Shown one piece after another: positions 10,339 to 12,372 of a stretch of DNA of 12,372 nucleotides; the first letter of the stretch is position 1, and each line of letters opens with the position of its first letter. Both the position numbers and the translations under genes were made by a program. Origin of the DNA: DASRJX01 sp035649235 (GTDB taxonomy: Bacteria > Acidobacteriota > Polarisedimenticolia > Gp22-AA2); contig DASRJX010000142.1 in assembly GCA_035649235.1 (NCBI GenBank), forward strand, positions 1 through 12,372. Direction: 5' to 3'. The notes beneath the pieces were generated by a model that was not told where the DNA came from, ran no database searches, and saw only the letters and a list, made by a program, of their open reading frames with translations.

Positions 10339-11424
10339 TCACCGGAGCTTGAGGGTCGACAGCCCCAGCAGGGCGAAGATGAGCGCCACGATCCAGAAGC
10401 GGATCACGACCTTCTGCTCCGGCCAGCCCGACAGCTCGAAGTGGTGGTGGATCGGAGCCATGCGGAAGATCCGCTTCCCGCGCATCTTGAAGGAGCCGAC
10501 CTGCAGGATGACCGAGACCGCCTCGATCACGAACAGGCCGCCGACGAACACCAGCAGGATCTCCTGCTTGATCAGGATCGCCACCGTCCCGATCGCGCCG
10601 CCGAGCGCCATCGAGCCGACGTCCCCCATGAACACCTGCGCGGGATTGCAGTTGAACCAGAGGAAGCCGAGCGATGCCCCGACGAAGGCGCCACAGATCA
10701 CCGCCAGCTCGCCGGTGCCGCGCACGTTCACGACCCCGAGGTACTCCGCCACCTTGGCGTGCCCTGCGATGTACGCCAGGATCGTGTAGGTCCCCGTGGC
10801 GATCAGCGACGAGCCGATCGCCAGACCGTCGAGTCCGTCGGTCAGGTTGACGGCGTTGGCGGCGCCGACGATCACCAGCATGGCCCACGGCACGAAGAAC
10901 ACGTCCAGGTCGGGCGTCCACCTCTTGAAGAACGGGATGCTGAGGACGGTGCTGTAGAGCCCGGCGCGGGCCAGCGACAGGAGCGCCAAACCGACGAGCA
11001 GGGCGACGAACCACTGCGACGCGAGTTTCTGCCGGGCTGTCAGCCCGAGGGACCTCTTCCGGGTGATTTTGAGGTAGTCATCGAGAAAGCCGATGACCCC
11101 ATAGAGGAGCGTGGATATGAGGACGATCCACACGAAAGGGTTGGAGGGGTCGGCCCAAAGGAGTGAGGGGAGGATCACTGCAATCAGAATCAGCAGCCCT
11201 CCCATTGTCGGGGTGCCCTTCTTGCTTTGGTGGGAAAGAGGCCCCTCGGGTCTGATCTGCTGCCCGATCTGGAACTCCCGCAGCCTCGAGATGAGGCGCG
11301 GGCCCAGGGCAAGGCTGATCAGCAGCGCCGTGAGGGTGGCCAGCGCTGTTCTGAAGGTGATGTAGCGGACGACGTTGAAGACGCCGATCTCGGAGTGCAG
11401 GTGGTACAGGAGCAGGTAGAGCAT
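10339..11424 (-). CDS. mraY: Phospho-N-acetylmuramoyl-pentapeptide-transferase MraY
   Basis: Integral membrane phosphotransferase that moves phospho-MurNAc-pentapeptide from UDP to undecaprenyl phosphate, forming lipid I. The 361 residues form about ten membrane segments, the family norm. Visible motifs are EGPLSHQSKKGTPTMGG (60-76), the aspartate pair in GFLDDYLK (D115/D116), ANAVNLTDGLDG (189-200), the active-site Asp268 in VFMGDVGS, and the histidine triad PIHHHFE (324-330). The stretch before Asp268 reads FNCNPAQ where FNAYPAQ or similar is usual, a mild variation away from the catalytic residues. ATG at 11424 overlaps the murF stop by one base (TGATG), with GGGAG 7 nt upstream. An 8-bp perfect hairpin immediately precedes that site. 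It lies between murF, which completes the UDP substrate, and murD. Confidence 0.99.
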   Translation of the reverse strand: MLYLLLYHLHSEIGVFNVVRYITFRTALATLTALLISLALGPRLISRLREFQIGQQIRPEGPLSHQSKKGTPTMGGLLILIAVILPSLLWADPSNPFVWIVLISTLLYGVIGFLDDYLKITRKRSLGLTARQKLASQWFVALLVGLALLSLARAGLYSTVLSIPFFKRWTPDLDVFFVPWAMLVIVGAANAVNLTDGLDGLAIGSSLIATGTYTILAYIAGHAKVAEYLGVVNVRGTGELAVICGAFVGASLGFLWFNCNPAQVFMGDVGSMALGGAIGTVAILIKQEILLVFVGGLFVIEAVSVILQVGSFKMRGKRIFRMAPIHHHFELSGWPEQKVVIRFWIVALIFALLGLSTLKLR

Positions 11425-12372
11425 CAGTGCGCTCCCGCAGCGCCCGAGGCGCTGCCGAGGAGCGCCTGCACGACGCGCTCCATCTTCATGCCGCGCGATC
11501 CCTTGACCAAAACCAGGTCGCCCGGACGCACGGCGTCCTCGATCCAGGCCGCGGCGGCCTCTGAGGACTCGAAATGGATCGCCTCGCCGCCCCCCTGGCG
11601 CGCCGCGTCGGCGGTCTTCCGGGAGAGCGGCCCGACGGCGACGAGCAGATCGATCCCGGCTCTGGCGACCTGCTGGCCGAGCCGGGCGTGGGCGCGGGAG
11701 GCGTACGGCCCCAGCTCCAGCATGTCGCCGGACGCCAGGATCCGCCGGCCGCGCGGCCGGGCCTCCTTCAGGAGATCGATGGCGCGCTCCATCGCCACCG
11801 GGTTGCTGTTGTAGGCGTCGTCCAGGATCTCGACGCCGTCCGGCCTGTGGTGCAGGACGCCGCGCATGGGAGCCGGCCGGACCGACCGCAGCCCGGCCGC
11901 GATCGCCTCGCCGTCCAGGCCGCAAGCGTAACCGGCGGCCGCCGCGGCGAGGGCGTTGTAGACGTGGTGCCTTCCTGCGAGGCCGATCTCGACCGGTGTC
12001 GTCTCCTTGCCGTGCTTCAGGATGAAGCGCGTCCCGGCGAGGCCAAGGGGGGCGATCGCCTCCGCGGTCACCTCGCGCCCCTTGGGCTTCAGGCCGAACG
12101 GGATGGAGCGGCCCGGGAAGGCGCGCCCGAGCCTCGCCACGCGGGGGTCGTCCGCGTTGTAGGCGGCGATGGCGTCCTTCCGGAGGCCGGCGAACAACTC
12201 GCCCTTCGCCTCTGCTATCCCGTCGAGCCCGCCGAAGTGCTCCAGGTGCACGCGCAGCACGTTCAGGATGACGCCGACGTCCGGGTCGGCGATCTCCACC
12301 AGCCGGGCGATCTCCCCGCGGTAGCTCATCCCCATCTCGAGCACGGCCGCCTGGCAGGCGTCCTCCATGCGC
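11424..12372 (-). CDS. murF: UDP-MurNAc-tripeptide--D-alanyl-D-alanine ligase MurF (5' end cut by window edge)
   Basis: ATP-dependent ligase that adds the D-Ala-D-Ala dipeptide to UDP-MurNAc-tripeptide, the last cytoplasmic step before MraY. Only about the last 315 residues are present; the frame runs open through the right edge, so the N-terminal domain and P-loop lie outside. The Met codon at 12368 is internal, since the sequence VLEMGMSYRGEIARL after it belongs to the middle of the ATPase domain. Numbering from that Met: HLEHFGGLDGIAEAKGELF (41-59), the C-terminal-domain motif DDAYNSNPVAME (about 182-193), GDMLELG (about 213-219), and VKGSRGMKMERVV near the end, all MurF-specific. The usual NxGxxHLE motif reads NVLRVHLE here, with the glycine replaced. 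The protein ends in a Ser/Ala/Gly-rich tail (GSASGAAGAH). Its TGA shares one base with the mraY ATG, so the two are probably translationally coupled. Confidence 0.97.
   Translation of the reverse strand, partial: RMEDACQAAVLEMGMSYRGEIARLVEIADPDVGVILNVLRVHLEHFGGLDGIAEAKGELFAGLRKDAIAAYNADDPRVARLGRAFPGRSIPFGLKPKGREVTAEAIAPLGLAGTRFILKHGKETTPVEIGLAGRHHVYNALAAAAAGYACGLDGEAIAAGLRSVRPAPMRGVLHHRPDGVEILDDAYNSNPVAMERAIDLLKEARPRGRRILASGDMLELGPYASRAHARLGQQVARAGIDLLVAVGPLSRKTADAARQGGGEAIHFESSEAAAAWIEDAVRPGDLVLVKGSRGMKMERVVQALLGSASGAAGAH
11437..11455 (-). repeat. Perfect 8-bp inverted repeat just upstream of the mraY ribosome site
   Basis: On the minus strand GCAGCGCC and GGCGCTGC flank a 3-nt TCG loop, giving a perfect 8-bp GC-rich stem. 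It lies within the last codons of murF, directly adjacent to the GGGAG that precedes the mraY ATG. There is no T-run, so it is not an intrinsic terminator. It may influence mraY initiation or may reflect GC-rich coding sequence. Confidence 0.5.

Noticed and set aside
10343..11014. Upstream in-frame extension of murD into mraY (open back to 11014)
   Set aside because: The extension is an out-of-frame reading of mraY with Arg/Gly-rich sequence. Real MurD homology begins just after the ATG at 10333.
11425..11925. Upstream in-frame extension of mraY into murF (open back to 11925)
   Set aside because: The extra residues are a shifted frame of murF. The MraY N-terminus (MLYLLLYHL) starts at 11424 with a ribosome site.

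Overview
The window is a high-GC, tightly packed segment of a bacterial division and cell wall (dcw) cluster. All ten recognisable genes lie on the minus strand, so transcription runs from right to left. In transcription order they are murF (5' end cut off by the right edge), mraY, murD, ftsW, murG, murC, murB, ftsQ, ftsA and ftsZ, followed by a receiver-GGDEF diguanylate cyclase whose 3' end is cut off by the left edge. The gene content and order are those of a classical Gram-negative-type chromosomal dcw cluster. The GC content, the murC-murB-ftsQ order without a ddl gene, and the REC-GGEEF gene behind ftsZ would fit Acidobacteriota or a former deltaproteobacterial lineage, but the window alone cannot fix the phylum.

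Right part (about 5255-12372): precursor synthesis and the lipid cycle. MurC, MurD and MurF are ATP-dependent Mur ligases, and MurB makes UDP-MurNAc. MraY transfers the pentapeptide precursor to the lipid carrier (lipid I), MurG adds GlcNAc (lipid II), and FtsW is the SEDS glycan polymerase that uses lipid II at the septum. Junctions are very tight: a TGATG overlap at murF/mraY, then gaps of 5 nt (mraY/murD) and 3 nt (murD/ftsW). They are somewhat looser from ftsW to murB (48, 25 and 49 nt).

Centre-left (926-5255): murB overlaps ftsQ by 10 nt, ftsQ is 16 nt from ftsA, and ftsA is 58 nt from ftsZ. FtsQ is the bitopic divisome scaffold, FtsA the actin-like membrane anchor, and FtsZ the tubulin-like ring GTPase. 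FtsA keeps its C-terminal amphipathic helix and FtsZ its C-terminal FtsA-binding peptide. FtsZ also carries a second peptide of the same type inside its linker.

Left edge (1-850): 75 nt after ftsZ, on the same strand, begins a REC-GGEEF response regulator with intact receiver, active-site and I-site residues. It may be co-transcribed with the cluster and would then place c-di-GMP synthesis beside the division genes.

No RNA gene, mobile element, CRISPR array or convincing promoter or terminator was seen, and no stretch over about 75 bases lacks a gene. Many long open frames on the plus strand are antisense shadows of these GC-rich genes. Overall this is a conserved housekeeping locus. The points worth a second look are small: the duplicated FtsZ peptide, the cyclase next to ftsZ, and several structured or overlapping gene junctions.
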